A DNA stretch of 64,000 nucleotides from Betaproteobacteria bacterium (GCA_013298695.1 JAAFIS010000001.1:310001-374000), one strand, 5' to 3'. Positions 49,101 to 56,052 are shown, counted from the stretch's first letter. Numbers and translations are program-made. The notes: generated by a model from the sequence alone, not told the origin.

Positions 49101-49307
49101 GAAGCGCACATTCAGGCCAACCTCGCGCAGTTTGACGTCGATCTAGACGGCCAAACCTTGCCGCTGACCGATGGCGTGATGATCTTGCGCCGAATGCTCG
49201 GCCTAGACGGCGCAGCGCTGATCGCAGGCGCGAATCAAAGCATCATCGCCGATGAAGCGGTGCGGATTTCGGCGATTCGGGGAAGGATTGAAGCGCTTAG
49301 GCCGTGA
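46125..49307 (+). CDS. Large exported RCC1-repeat protein with C-terminal dockerin-like module
   Basis: A 1060-residue exported protein. The ATG at 46125 has a strong GAGGAAG site; the first 60 residues form an extended signal peptide whose middle is expanded by a 24-bp tandem repeat (ALAARTHG-ALAARSYG-ALAALL). Residues about 70-790 are RCC1-type repeats with recurrent CALxxxGxVxCWGxNxxGQLGxG, forming one or two seven-bladed propellers rich in conserved Cys. After these come an Ig-like segment, a short Cys-rich domain (about 880-930) and the dockerin-like module (940-1060). Bacterial RCC1-like proteins are often surface-exposed; the function is unknown. Confidence 0.78.
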   Translation: MIRFLLTRLLAAFIAFEGAGKRFRAGRSALAARTHGALAARSYGALAALLLGALSLGSLPPAHAGPLMMDEPASQLAINTYTNCAAMANGGVRCWGQGSSGSAFVNSNTPIDMPLLGADVIRVSAVASSAAGGMYACALKPNGNGSSVKCAQSNIAAPTDATEFGTDVVDIVARDNSRCALKSNGKVFCTGTTLTQGEITMPNGEFAVQVSSDSVSACARTTLGRVYCWGINDFGQLGNGTTINSSTPVLTLLPADFVATSVGVSRQHACAVSTAGRTMCWGSNYNGELGNGTTSNFLNPTPGDVLTLASGAREIVAFSVTFNVQSCAWGEAGGVKCWGSNQFASLGDGSTEPSALPVNVTGLSSGIVGLSGSIGGICALGKFGEASCWGAGTAGGNGNGDDNFSKARTPVAVNRVARGAKGVAAGNFQTCATTPGGGVKCWGSDSASSPTSSLPRDVVGATAKISQVSAGALAACAVTFSGGVKCWGDGNAGALGNNLATNSASAVDVVDGAGLLANVKQVRATNRAACALLNDNSVRCWGANNAGNGGGILGVDPASVAQSNVAYATPVNFNLPAGETVVDLVTSTSPASACAITSAGGLRCWGGNLSGQLGNGSTATAVWQPVVPTGLGSGVSTVALGFNHACALKTDGRVFCWGSNSNGQLGDGTTSTTLVTTPPTTPVNFGPGVTATAIAAGGSTSCALLSTGNVACWGANIDGNLGDGTLTGRPTPGLVNLIGPARPVSVTVSLFHACALMSDAGLQCWGRNHLGQLGNNTTAASQATPVDVLPLGQSLVFNAPKSLKMNVATPLTATTSSGLPVSFDTWTPQTCTVSGNTTSGFTVTATAPVLCGIRASQAGNVSAPGGQFTRAPAAMAIVPITDADCGSANGVLANVAPTANLCASGTASTVSVGDGFEWFCQSTAAPATHAAAVCKAPFARLNVDASDAASRYVAGNDGIMLLRYLFGFRGNALTQNGALIGAGAVRNAAALIEAHIQANLAQFDVDLDGQTLPLTDGVMILRRMLGLDGAALIAGANQSIIADEAVRISAIRGRIEALRP
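46209..46269 (+). repeat. 24-bp in-frame tandem repeat in the RCC1 protein signal region
   Basis: Units at 46209-46232 and 46233-46256 plus a partial third unit (46257-46269), differing at only two positions. Each adds ALAAR-(T/S)-(H/Y)-G to the N-terminus between the basic and hydrophobic parts of the signal peptide. Confidence 0.9.
48942..49304 (+). other. Dockerin-like C-terminal module (copy 3)
   Basis: Residues 940-1060 of the RCC1 protein. NVDASDAAS...NDGIMLLRYLFG, then FDVDLDGQ and TDGVMILRRMLG, end RIEALRP. The second loop has D-V-D-L-D-G. Same length and same terminal Pro as the other two copies. Confidence 0.7.
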
Positions 49308-49354
49308 CTGGCTAAAGCGGTAGCGATGAAGTGAGTATTGGCTTAACTTGTTTG

Positions 49355-49375
49355 CTCCCAATTGAATTGGGCGAT
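49355..49375. repeat. Dispersed CGCCCAATT palindrome
   Basis: GCTCCCAATTGAATTGGGCGA, one mismatch in the left arm. It lies 48 bases after the RCC1 gene. Confidence 0.8.
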
Positions 49376-49420
49376 AAAGCCGCTTTTATAATTTTTCAAC
49401 TAATGTCTAAAGCGTTTCGT

Positions 49421-49441
49421 TCGCCCCATTTAACTGGGCAA
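49421..49441. repeat. Dispersed CGCCCAATT palindrome
   Basis: TCGCCCCATTTAACTGGGCAA: both arms recognisable with paired changes at the inner AT/AC positions. It is 46 bases from the previous copy, the closest pair in the window. Confidence 0.75.
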
Positions 49442-49558
49442 GCGGACTTAGTGCCAGGAAAGACTTTCAGTCCGTTTTCGCTCGTTGTGGCGGGGCTCTG
49501 CTCGGCTGTAGCGCGCGCTGTATAAGGCAACTCGTGAGTGGAGGGCATCTTCTCCCCA

Positions 49559-49860
49559 TTCGTGGTGAGCCTGTCGAACGAGGTCCTGCGCTTGGAGAGT
49601 ACCGACTCCCCGTTCGTGGTGAGCCCGCGTTCCTTCGTCAAGCTCAGGACACGGGAGTAAACGCGGTCCGTGCATCCCGAGTGTGTCGAGGGGTCACACT
49701 TACATCCGCTCGTGGTGATCCCGTGCTCCTTCGTCAAGCTCAGGACACGGGAGTAACTGCGGCGCTCACTCTCACCCCGTTCGTGGTGAGCCTGTCGAAC
49801 GAGGTCCTGCGCTTGGAGAGTACCGACTCCCCGTTCGTGGTGAGCCTGTCGAACCATGAA
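49559..49860. repeat. Composite of TTCGTGGTGAG-type repeats with internal duplications
   Basis: A 67-base segment (49559-49625) recurs at 49780-49846. A 30-base segment (49631-49660, containing TCAAGCTCAGGACACGGGAG) recurs at 49727-49756. Both contain forms of the motif TTCGTGGTGAGCCTGTCGAA, of the same family as 45801-45865. The mosaic looks like repeated nested duplication. Confidence 0.9.
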
Positions 49861-49951
49861 CCCAACAGAAGTTGAATCTAGCCAGAGTCACTGCATGCCC
49901 ACTTCAAACCCGATTGCTGTTGTCTTGCGCGTCATGGTTCGACGAGCTCAC

Positions 49952-50083
49952 CACGAACGGGTCAGGTAATCACCACGAACGGGTCAGGTAATTACTACGA
50001 ACGGGTCAGGTAATTACTACGAACGGGTGAAGTAACCACTACGAGCGGGGGAAGTGCTCATCACAGCGGGCGAAGGAATCACG
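49952..50083. repeat. 22-bp tandem array, six units decaying toward the right
   Basis: Units start at 49952, 49974, 49996, 50018, 50040 and 50062. Core: (C/T)ACGAACGGGTCAGGTAAT. The first three are almost identical; the fourth to sixth progressively diverge (GGGTGAAG, GGGGGAAG, GGGCGAAG). There are no unique spacers. The unit start (CACGAACGG) is the end of the neighbouring TTCGACGAGCTC repeat, so it probably grew from that. Confidence 0.9.
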
Positions 50084-50135
50084 ACGCACAGGAAATAGGC
50101 ATCAACGCCCACTTCTCAATCGCGAACGCCCTCGG

Positions 50136-51089
50136 CTATTTCAACCCACGTTTCTCAAGCAACGAAATCAGTTCAGGCAATCGCGCGCGCGTTTCGAATT
50201 CACCGGCTTGCTGCGCTTTTTCAAAGAAGGCTCGAAACGGGCTCGCGGTGTAGCCCATGTCCGGATGAATCACGAAGTCAGCAAATGCAAGCTCGGGAAC
50301 GATGCGCGCGCGACGTTTTGCGTCTTTTGCAAGCCATTCCGCTGACGTGCCTGGTGGAGCGCTGCCGTCGCGCGCTGTCACGTCAACGGCAATCACGAAT
50401 TGTGCGCCTGCATCTCGCGCCGCTTTGACGGCTAACGGCAACGATTCGTCGCCATCTTCGTATTCGATGCCATTAATGCCAACCGGAGAGATGACTTTCG
50501 GGATCGCGCTCGATGCGCGAACTGCAACGCCGATGTTCCCCCGCGAAAAGAGCACTGGCTGCTTATCGTCGCGCCGAGTCGCGACTACGATCAGCGGACG
50601 GCGCAAGCCTTGGAGCGTTTTTACGCTGAGTTCGCGCGACACGTAGTCCTGCAGTCGTTGTCCATGGATCCAACCGCGATCAGCAAAAGGGGAAATGTCG
50701 AATAACGTAAGCGGGCCTCCGGAATTGGCTTTCGCCTCAATTTCATGGGCCGTTAAGCCGCTCGCCCAAAACGCGCCGATTAATGCACCCACGCTACTAC
50801 CTACGATCAAATCTGGCTCGATCCCAGCGGACTCAAGCACTTTGATGAGTCCCACATGTGCATAGCCGCGCGGCCCGCCGCTGCCAAGTACGATCGCGAT
50901 ACGCAGCTTAGGCGAGGGTTCCGCTCTCGTCTGAACCGGCTGCGGCGCATCGATGGCGGTGTAGTTAAACGGCGCGCACCCGCCCAGCAATATTGAACAC
51001 AACGCGATGCACGCAGCGGTGCGTCGCTTGGCAACAGCCAATTGGTTCGAAGCAAGTTCACAGTTTTTAGATTGACTCATTTTGATCAT
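50136..51089 (-). CDS. Patatin-like phospholipase, lipoprotein
   Basis: A 317-residue patatin-family acyl hydrolase. N-terminal lipobox ILLGGC with Cys38 indicates a lipoprotein. Oxyanion loop GSGGPRGYAHVG (69-80) and nucleophile S99 in GSSVG; the catalytic Asp is D212 in EDGDES, where most relatives have DGG or DGA. RssA/NTE-like in overall layout. It may act on membrane lipids from the periplasmic side. Start at 51089 or three codons later (51080); neither has a clear ribosome binding site. Confidence 0.87.
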   Translation of the reverse strand: MIKMSQSKNCELASNQLAVAKRRTAACIALCSILLGGCAPFNYTAIDAPQPVQTRAEPSPKLRIAIVLGSGGPRGYAHVGLIKVLESAGIEPDLIVGSSVGALIGAFWASGLTAHEIEAKANSGGPLTLFDISPFADRGWIHGQRLQDYVSRELSVKTLQGLRRPLIVVATRRDDKQPVLFSRGNIGVAVRASSAIPKVISPVGINGIEYEDGDESLPLAVKAARDAGAQFVIAVDVTARDGSAPPGTSAEWLAKDAKRRARIVPELAFADFVIHPDMGYTASPFRAFFEKAQQAGEFETRARLPELISLLEKRGLK

Positions 51090-51541
51090 GGCTTGTTGCG
51101 TGCGCTACTGCTGCCGTTTAGTGCCAACGACATCAGGTGCATGACGTGCGGCGACGCTTGCTTTCGTGCTTTGCTGGAAAGTTACAGATGTTCCATCACA
51201 CCGGCTCACGCGATGCTCGCGAAACCATTTGCAGATTACCAGACGAACAGAGCGATTTCATCGGTTTCGTTGTCGTGACCTGACCCTGAAACTTGCATTT
51301 CTCAAACCTGAGCGCGCAAATAATCAATTGCTTCTTCCACGGTTTTGACTCGTCTTTCATTCTGACGAGAGCGGACTCAACGCTCGTTGAACGCCCCTCG
51401 CATTGCAAACCTCAGGTTTGCAAATCATGAACCTGTAGCTATGTTGTTTGTGCGCAATGCCGCGCCTAGCATCCTTCTTGTCGCGCTGCATCGTATGCCG
51501 CGTGAAAACACCACAAGCCTTCTCGCATTTCCAAGGTTGCT
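51090..51541. other. Divergent intergenic region, patatin gene / hydrolase gene
   Basis: No supported gene (the 60-78 codon frames have no start signals and overlap each other). One clear palindrome, TTGCAAACCTCAGGTTTGCAA, is at 51403-51423. Confidence 0.5.
51403..51423. promoter_or_regulatory. Palindrome upstream of the hydrolase gene (possible operator)
   Basis: Arms TTGCAAACCT and AGGTTTGCAA around a single C form a perfect palindrome. It lies 119 bases before the hydrolase ATG. It could be an operator or a small hairpin; no T-run follows. Confidence 0.4.
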
Positions 51542-52570
51542 ATGAAACAAACTGCTCTCCTCCGCTCGCTCTCGTTTTCTGTACTCACCGCTGCGCTGCT
51601 TTCTGCGTGCGCTTCGGTGCCTGATGTGTCCGCGCTGGCTGATACTAAAACCGCGTACGATAAACACATCGCTGCGTTTAACGCGGCCAATCCGCATCGC
51701 GTTCATTCGGTCAAACGCGCCGACGGCAACGTGATCAACGCGCGCGAGTTCGGTGCGCAATTCAAAGGCGCGGGCGCAACCTATGTGTTGATGCACGGCT
51801 TTCCCGATAACCAGCGTTTATACGATTTACTCATCCCGCTGCTCGCGAAAACGCATCACGTCGTTTCGTTTGATTTTCTGGGCTGGGGGGATTCCGAAAA
51901 ACCGCCCGCGCACGACTACAAAGTGAGCAGTCAGCGCGCGGATTTAGACGCGGTGATCGCGACCTTAGAGATCAAATCGGCCGCGATCGTCGTTCACGAT
52001 TTATCGGGGCAAGTCGGCATCGATTGGGCGCTGGATAACGAATCGACCACCGCAGAACTGGTGTTGCTCAATAGCTATTACAACGCGATGCCAACGCTTG
52101 TCGCGCCCGGTGCGATTGAGTTTTATTCGAAGCCCGGCGTGTTGCGTGACATCGCGCGTTGGGGCGCAAATAAAGTGGAATCGCGTTTCAAAGCGGGTGT
52201 CGCCAATCAGCTCAGCGAATTCATGTCAACCGACGTCGCACGTCAACAATTCATTCCAGTGATTGCGCACAGCGCGCCCTCGATTCGCCCCGCGTTTTTC
52301 AGTTCGGTCTCTGCGTTGTGGCCCGAAATCGAAGCGCGTGCGAACGAAGGCGTGCGTATGAAAAAGTTCGCGAAGCCGGTGCGCATTGTGTTCGGCGCGG
52401 ATGATCCGTTTCTGAATTCGGGCGTTGCGAAAAGTTTTGCGAGTTTGTTTGCGAACAGTTGCCTGCAGCTGGTGTCGAGCGCAAACCACTACGTTCAACT
52501 CGATCAGCCGCGTGAGGTAGCACTCGCGATGCAATCGCCGCATCGCGCATCGGGGGCGTGTCGCGCATAA
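51542..52570 (+). CDS. Alpha/beta-hydrolase lipoprotein, haloalkane dehalogenase/epoxide hydrolase type
   Basis: A 342-residue alpha/beta-hydrolase. N-terminal lipobox ALLSAC with Cys23. The HGFPDN oxyanion motif is at 85-90. The nucleophile elbow reads VVHDLSGQVG, so the nucleophile is Asp153, as in haloalkane dehalogenases and epoxide hydrolases, rather than Ser. The later acid is D287 or D288 (FGADDPF) and the catalytic base H316 (SANHYVQLD). Substrate unknown. As a lipoprotein it would act in the periplasm, which is unusual for this group. No strong ribosome binding site is visible before the ATG. Confidence 0.85.
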   Translation: MKQTALLRSLSFSVLTAALLSACASVPDVSALADTKTAYDKHIAAFNAANPHRVHSVKRADGNVINAREFGAQFKGAGATYVLMHGFPDNQRLYDLLIPLLAKTHHVVSFDFLGWGDSEKPPAHDYKVSSQRADLDAVIATLEIKSAAIVVHDLSGQVGIDWALDNESTTAELVLLNSYYNAMPTLVAPGAIEFYSKPGVLRDIARWGANKVESRFKAGVANQLSEFMSTDVARQQFIPVIAHSAPSIRPAFFSSVSALWPEIEARANEGVRMKKFAKPVRIVFGADDPFLNSGVAKSFASLFANSCLQLVSSANHYVQLDQPREVALAMQSPHRASGACRA

Positions 52571-52600
52571 ACTGCAGCCAGTCAGTTTTAAGTCTTTTTT

Positions 52601-52993
52601 ATGAACGCACCCGAGATATTGCCGATCTACGCCGCGCTGCTGGCGCTGCTTTTCTTCGCGCTCAGCGTTCGCACGCTGCGGCTGCGCAGACAGTTGAAAA
52701 TCGGGCTCGGCGACGAGGGTAATCGACGCATGTTGCGCGCCATTCGCGTGCATTCGAACTTCGCGGAATACGTGCCGATGAGTCTTGTGTTGATTTTGCT
52801 CGTGGAGCTGCGCGGAACCAGCGTTTGGGCGGTACACGCGCTGTGTATCGGTTTGCTCTTCGGGCGAATCGTGCACGCGTTTGGCGTGAGTCAGGATGCA
52901 GAGAAGTTTGCGTTTCGTATTGTGGGTATCGCGCTCACGTTCACCTGCATTGTGAGCAGCGCGCTGATTATTTTGGCGAGTTCAGTGCTTTGA
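52601..52993 (+). CDS. MAPEG family membrane protein
   Basis: A 130-residue protein with four hydrophobic segments and the MAPEG pattern, including RAIRVHSNFAEYVPMSLVLI (interrupted here as RAIRVHSNFAEY and VPMSLVL). Bacterial relatives are mostly uncharacterised; eukaryotic ones are membrane glutathione transferases. It lies 30 bases after the hydrolase gene on the same strand, which suggests a two-gene unit, perhaps for handling reactive electrophiles. That link is inference. Confidence 0.85.
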   Translation: MNAPEILPIYAALLALLFFALSVRTLRLRRQLKIGLGDEGNRRMLRAIRVHSNFAEYVPMSLVLILLVELRGTSVWAVHALCIGLLFGRIVHAFGVSQDAEKFAFRIVGIALTFTCIVSSALIILASSVL

Positions 52994-53003
52994 GGTGATC
53001 TTC

Positions 53004-53972
53004 TCAAATCCAGAACGGTGCGCACAGCGTTTCTGGTTTTGTCGCCAAATCTGGATGCTCGCGTAATTGTTCGAGCATGTAATCAACGAAGATTTTCATT
53101 CGCGCAGGTTGATTGCGGCGGCTTCGATAATGAATGTAGAGACTCAACACGTTCGACAGCGCTTCCGGCAGAACGGGCCGCAGCAACCCAGATCGAAAAT
53201 GCGGCATGACGAGCGGCAGTGGCGCATGAAACAAACCGATGCCGCTCAGCGCGGCTTGTTCGAGCGCATTGAAATCACTCGCGATCAGACCGCCGTTCAC
53301 TGGCGGCGCAACGGCCTCGCGCTTCGCGCCGAGTCGCCAGTTCATTCCCGCCGTTGAAGCTTTTGTACTTTCCGCGCTCTTGGCGCTCGGGTTGCCAAGT
53401 CGCAAACAGTTATGGCGCGATAGATCGTTAATCGTTTTCGGTACGCCGTGTTGCGCGAAGTAAGCGGGCGAACCGCAGATAACAAATGGCAAATCACTTA
53501 CGCGCCGGGCAACGATGGCGGGATCGTCGATGTTGCCGACTCGGATTCCCACGTCAACGCCTTCGGCGACCATATCCACGACGTGATCGTCGAGTCGCAA
53601 ATCGATTTGCACGTGGGGATGAAGCGCGCAGAATTTTTGCAACAGTGGGATCACCATTCCGCGCCCGATGGGCGAGAGGCAGCTCACGCGCAGCAATCCG
53701 GTGGGCGAATCGCTTGCTTGCTTAGCGCCCGTGAGCGCTTGTTCGATAGTTTGAAACGGCTTGTCGCAACGTTCGAAAAAGACGCGACCTTCTTCGGTGA
53801 GGCTGAGCGCGCGGGTGGACCGGTTGAGGAGGCGAATGCCAAGCTCACGCTCAAGCGCAGCCACGTTCTTGCTCACGGCAACGGCGCTGATGTTGAGCTC
53901 GCGAGCTGCACCTGCAAAACTGCCAGCGCGAACCGTGCGCAGAAAATGGGTGACGCCCAATAAAGAACTCAT
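53004..53972 (-). CDS. LysR-family regulator
   Basis: A 322-residue LysR-type regulator: N-terminal helix-turn-helix (about 1-60, with GSFAGAARELNISAVAVSKNV and LE-RELGIRLLNRSTR) and a C-terminal ligand-binding domain of the usual length. It is convergent with the MAPEG gene (10-base gap), so the genes it controls may lie elsewhere or be its own. It is the last gene before the spc operon resumes. Confidence 0.88.
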   Translation of the reverse strand: MSSLLGVTHFLRTVRAGSFAGAARELNISAVAVSKNVAALERELGIRLLNRSTRALSLTEEGRVFFERCDKPFQTIEQALTGAKQASDSPTGLLRVSCLSPIGRGMVIPLLQKFCALHPHVQIDLRLDDHVVDMVAEGVDVGIRVGNIDDPAIVARRVSDLPFVICGSPAYFAQHGVPKTINDLSRHNCLRLGNPSAKSAESTKASTAGMNWRLGAKREAVAPPVNGGLIASDFNALEQAALSGIGLFHAPLPLVMPHFRSGLLRPVLPEALSNVLSLYIHYRSRRNQPARMKIFVDYMLEQLREHPDLATKPETLCAPFWI

Positions 53973-54299
53973 GGTTCGGATTATGGTGCGTCAGTTGTTG
54001 TGGGACGCTCGTCAATGCTCAACTTAGGGCCGCCACTGGGACCGCAAATGATCCGTGCCTGGATCGGTTGCATCAATAGGTATATAAGTAGACAGCCTTC
54101 TAAGTTGGGCAAAAATAAGTATTTCCGTAATTTTCGAAAAATATTAAGAATTGCGTCCTTCTCCCTTCTAATTGGGTCTTCGCATAGAAGGTGTGAGCGA
54201 CGTAGGCCGTGAAGCTCTTCGCGCTGCAGGTTAGCGCTCACTCTACTTTCCGCAATTGCGCCACGTAGAGCCCGTCGCCTACGAAAAATCGTGCGTAGT
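53973..54299. other. Spacer between LysR gene and the spc promoter
   Basis: No gene supported. AT-rich (54080-54180) with degenerate half copies of the dispersed palindrome (CTAAGTTGGGCAA about 54098 and CTAATTGGGTC about 54167). It marks the right end of the inserted block. No flanking direct repeat matching the region after rpsQ was found by eye. Confidence 0.5.
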
Positions 54300-54329
54300 T
54301 TGACCGCAGCGAGAAAACCGTGCCATAAT
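54300..54329 (+). promoter_or_regulatory. Sigma70-type promoter of the spc operon
   Basis: TTGACC (54300-54305), 18-base spacer, CATAAT (54324-54329), about 135 bases before rplN. Since rpsQ ends at a terminator 26 kb upstream, rplN to rplQ must depend on this promoter. In most bacteria the spc genes can read from S10. Confidence 0.75.
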
Positions 54330-54471
54330 TCAAGGCTGTCCGGAATGACGACCGATCTATTGATCGATTCGTTATGCCGCTCACCACAAGTTTAAGTGCC
54401 TCTCAACAGGCCCCAAGACTACTCAAACCCCTGGTGAATCATGGTTTTGAGATAAGTTGGAGATTTTCAAA

Positions 54472-54840
54472 ATGATTCAAATGCAGTCGGTACTCGACGT
54501 CGCTGACAACACAGGCGCTCGCCGCGTTATGTGTTTCAAGGTGTTGGGTGGATCGAAGCGTCGCTATGCCAGCATCGGCGACGTCATCAAGGTCAGCATC
54601 AAAGATGCTCAGCCACGCGGTCGCGTAAAAAAAGGCGAGGTTTATAACGCCGTCGTTGTTCGCACCGCTAAAGGCATTCGTCGCCCAGACGGATCGCTCG
54701 TCAAGTTTGATGGCAATGCCGTCGTTATTCTCAACGCCAAGCTCGAGCCGATCGGCACGCGCATCTTTGGACCGGTCACGCGCGAGTTGCGTACCGAAAA
54801 GTTCATGAAGATCGTGTCGCTCGCACCCGAAGTGCTTTAA
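54472..54840 (+). CDS. rplN: 50S ribosomal protein L14
   Basis: L14 (122 residues), at the 30S interface. [21 protein letters not shown] start region and the KRGDVIKVSVK-like (here [11 protein letters not shown]) core are present. GGAG about nine bases upstream. The ATG at 54472 gives the canonical start; the longer reading adds five residues. First gene after the 26-kb interruption. Confidence 0.98.
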   Translation: MIQMQSVLDVADNTGARRVMCFKVLGGSKRRYASIGDVIKVSIKDAQPRGRVKKGEVYNAVVVRTAKGIRRPDGSLVKFDGNAVVILNAKLEPIGTRIFGPVTRELRTEKFMKIVSLAPEVL

Positions 54841-54858
54841 GGCGAAAAGGACGATTCC

Positions 54859-55164
54859 ATGAACAAAATTCGTAGAGGCGACACCGTCGTCGTAACGACC
54901 GGTCGAGACAAGGGCAAGCGCGGTGAAGTGCTTGCCGTGCTCGAAGGTCAATACCTCGTGTCCGGTGTGAACCAAGTCAAGCGCGCTGTTAAGCCTAACC
55001 CGATGAAAAATGAAGTCGGCGGCATCATCACTAAAGAAGTGGCGATCCAGGCCTCTAACATTGCTATCTACAACTCGAGTACGCAAAAAGCGGACAAAGT
55101 TGCGTTTAAAGACGTCGACGGTCGCAAGCAGCGCGTATTCAAATCGACCGGCCAAGCGGTCTAA
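54859..55164 (+). CDS. rplX: 50S ribosomal protein L24
   Basis: L24 (101 residues), assembly initiator near the tunnel exit, with the KOW motif (RRGDTVVVTTGRDKGKRGEV). AAGGA site. Standard spc order. Confidence 0.97.
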   Translation: MNKIRRGDTVVVTTGRDKGKRGEVLAVLEGQYLVSGVNQVKRAVKPNPMKNEVGGIITKEVAIQASNIAIYNSSTQKADKVAFKDVDGRKQRVFKSTGQAV

Positions 55165-55179
55165 GCGAGGAGAACAATA

Positions 55180-55731
55180 ATGGCTCGCTTACAAGAGCAA
55201 TATCGCAACGAAATCGTGCCCGCACTGGTTAAACAGTTCGGCTACAAGTCGATCATGCAGGTGCCGCGCCTCACGAAAATTGTCGTGAACATGGGCGTTG
55301 GCGAAGCGATTGGCGACAAAAAGGTGCTTGACTTCGCGGTGAAAGACATGACGGCAATCGTCGGTCAAAAGCCGGTTGTTACCAAGGCCAAGAAAGCTAT
55401 CGCGAACTACAAAATCCGCGAAGGCTATCCGATCGGTGCGATGGTTACGCTGCGCAACAAGCAGATGTATGAATTCCTCGATCGCTTGGTCAACGTTGCA
55501 CTGCCGCGCGTTCGTGATTTCCGCGGTATTTCGCCGCGTGGATTTGACGGTCGCGGAAACTTTAACTTAGGTGTTAAAGAACAAATCATCTTCCCCGAAA
55601 TCGAGTACGACAAGGTCGACAAGGTTCGCGGCATGAACATCTCGTTTGCCACAACGGCAAAAACCGACGACGAAGCCAAAGCGCTGCTCGCAGCCTTCCG
55701 CTTTCCGTTCCGTGGCAAGGCTGGGGAATAA
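55180..55731 (+). CDS. rplE: 50S ribosomal protein L5
   Basis: L5 (183 residues), central protuberance protein binding 5S r[33 protein letters not shown] and RDFRGI motifs present. A GAGGAG site precedes the ATG. Confidence 0.98.
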   Translation: MARLQEQYRNEIVPALVKQFGYKSIMQVPRLTKIVVNMGVGEAIGDKKVLDFAVKDMTAIVGQKPVVTKAKKAIANYKIREGYPIGAMVTLRNKQMYEFLDRLVNVALPRVRDFRGISPRGFDGRGNFNLGVKEQIIFPEIEYDKVDKVRGMNISFATTAKTDDEAKALLAAFRFPFRGKAGE

Positions 55732-55734
55732 ATC

Positions 55735-56040
55735 ATGGCAAAACTGTCTACTATCAATCGCGAGCTGAAGCGCGAAGCGCTCGTCGCGAAATTCGCAAAG
55801 AAGCACGCCGAGCTCAAAGCGGCGGCCACTAATGTGAAAGCAAGCGAAGAAGAGCGCGCAGAGGCGCGCGCTAAATTGCAAGCGCTTCCGCGCAATTCCA
55901 ACCGCACCCGTTTGCGTAACCGTTGTCAGTTGACCGGCCGCCCGCGTGGTGTGTTTAGCAAATTCGGACTCGGGCGCCACAAGGTGCGTGAGCTCGCATT
56001 CCGCGGTGAGATCCCAGGTCTCACCAAGGCCAGCTGGTAA
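55735..56040 (+). CDS. rpsN: 30S ribosomal protein S14 (zinc-free form)
   Basis: S14 (101 residues). The zinc-binding cysteines of the C+ form are absent (one Cys only), so this is the longer C- type. Its end carries the conserved [21 protein letters not shown]. Three bases after rplE. Confidence 0.97.
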   Translation: MAKLSTINRELKREALVAKFAKKHAELKAAATNVKASEEERAEARAKLQALPRNSNRTRLRNRCQLTGRPRGVFSKFGLGRHKVRELAFRGEIPGLTKASW

Positions 56041-56052
56041 GGAGATTCGGCA

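Larger units (their letters stand above)
49308..50135. other. Repeat-rich intergenic region
   Basis: About 830 bases without a supported gene. In order: two copies of the dispersed palindrome (49355-49375 and 49421-49441), a block of TTCGTGGTGAG / TCGACAAGCTC type repeats with two long duplications (49559-49860), and a 22-bp tandem array (49952-50083). Short frames here only translate the repeats. Confidence 0.7.

Noticed and set aside
49952-50083. CRISPR-like array
   Set aside because: The 22-bp units are directly adjacent, with no unique spacers, and no cas gene is in the window. It is a plain tandem repeat.
54161-54180. Full copy of the dispersed palindrome before the spc promoter
   Set aside because: Only one arm (CTAATTGGGTC) is recognisable. 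It is listed as a half copy only.
28020-54471. Prophage or integrative element between rpsQ and rplN
   Set aside because: No integrase, transposase, recombinase, phage structural gene, tRNA attachment site or flanking direct repeat was found. Only the gene content and the break of the operon suggest an insertion.
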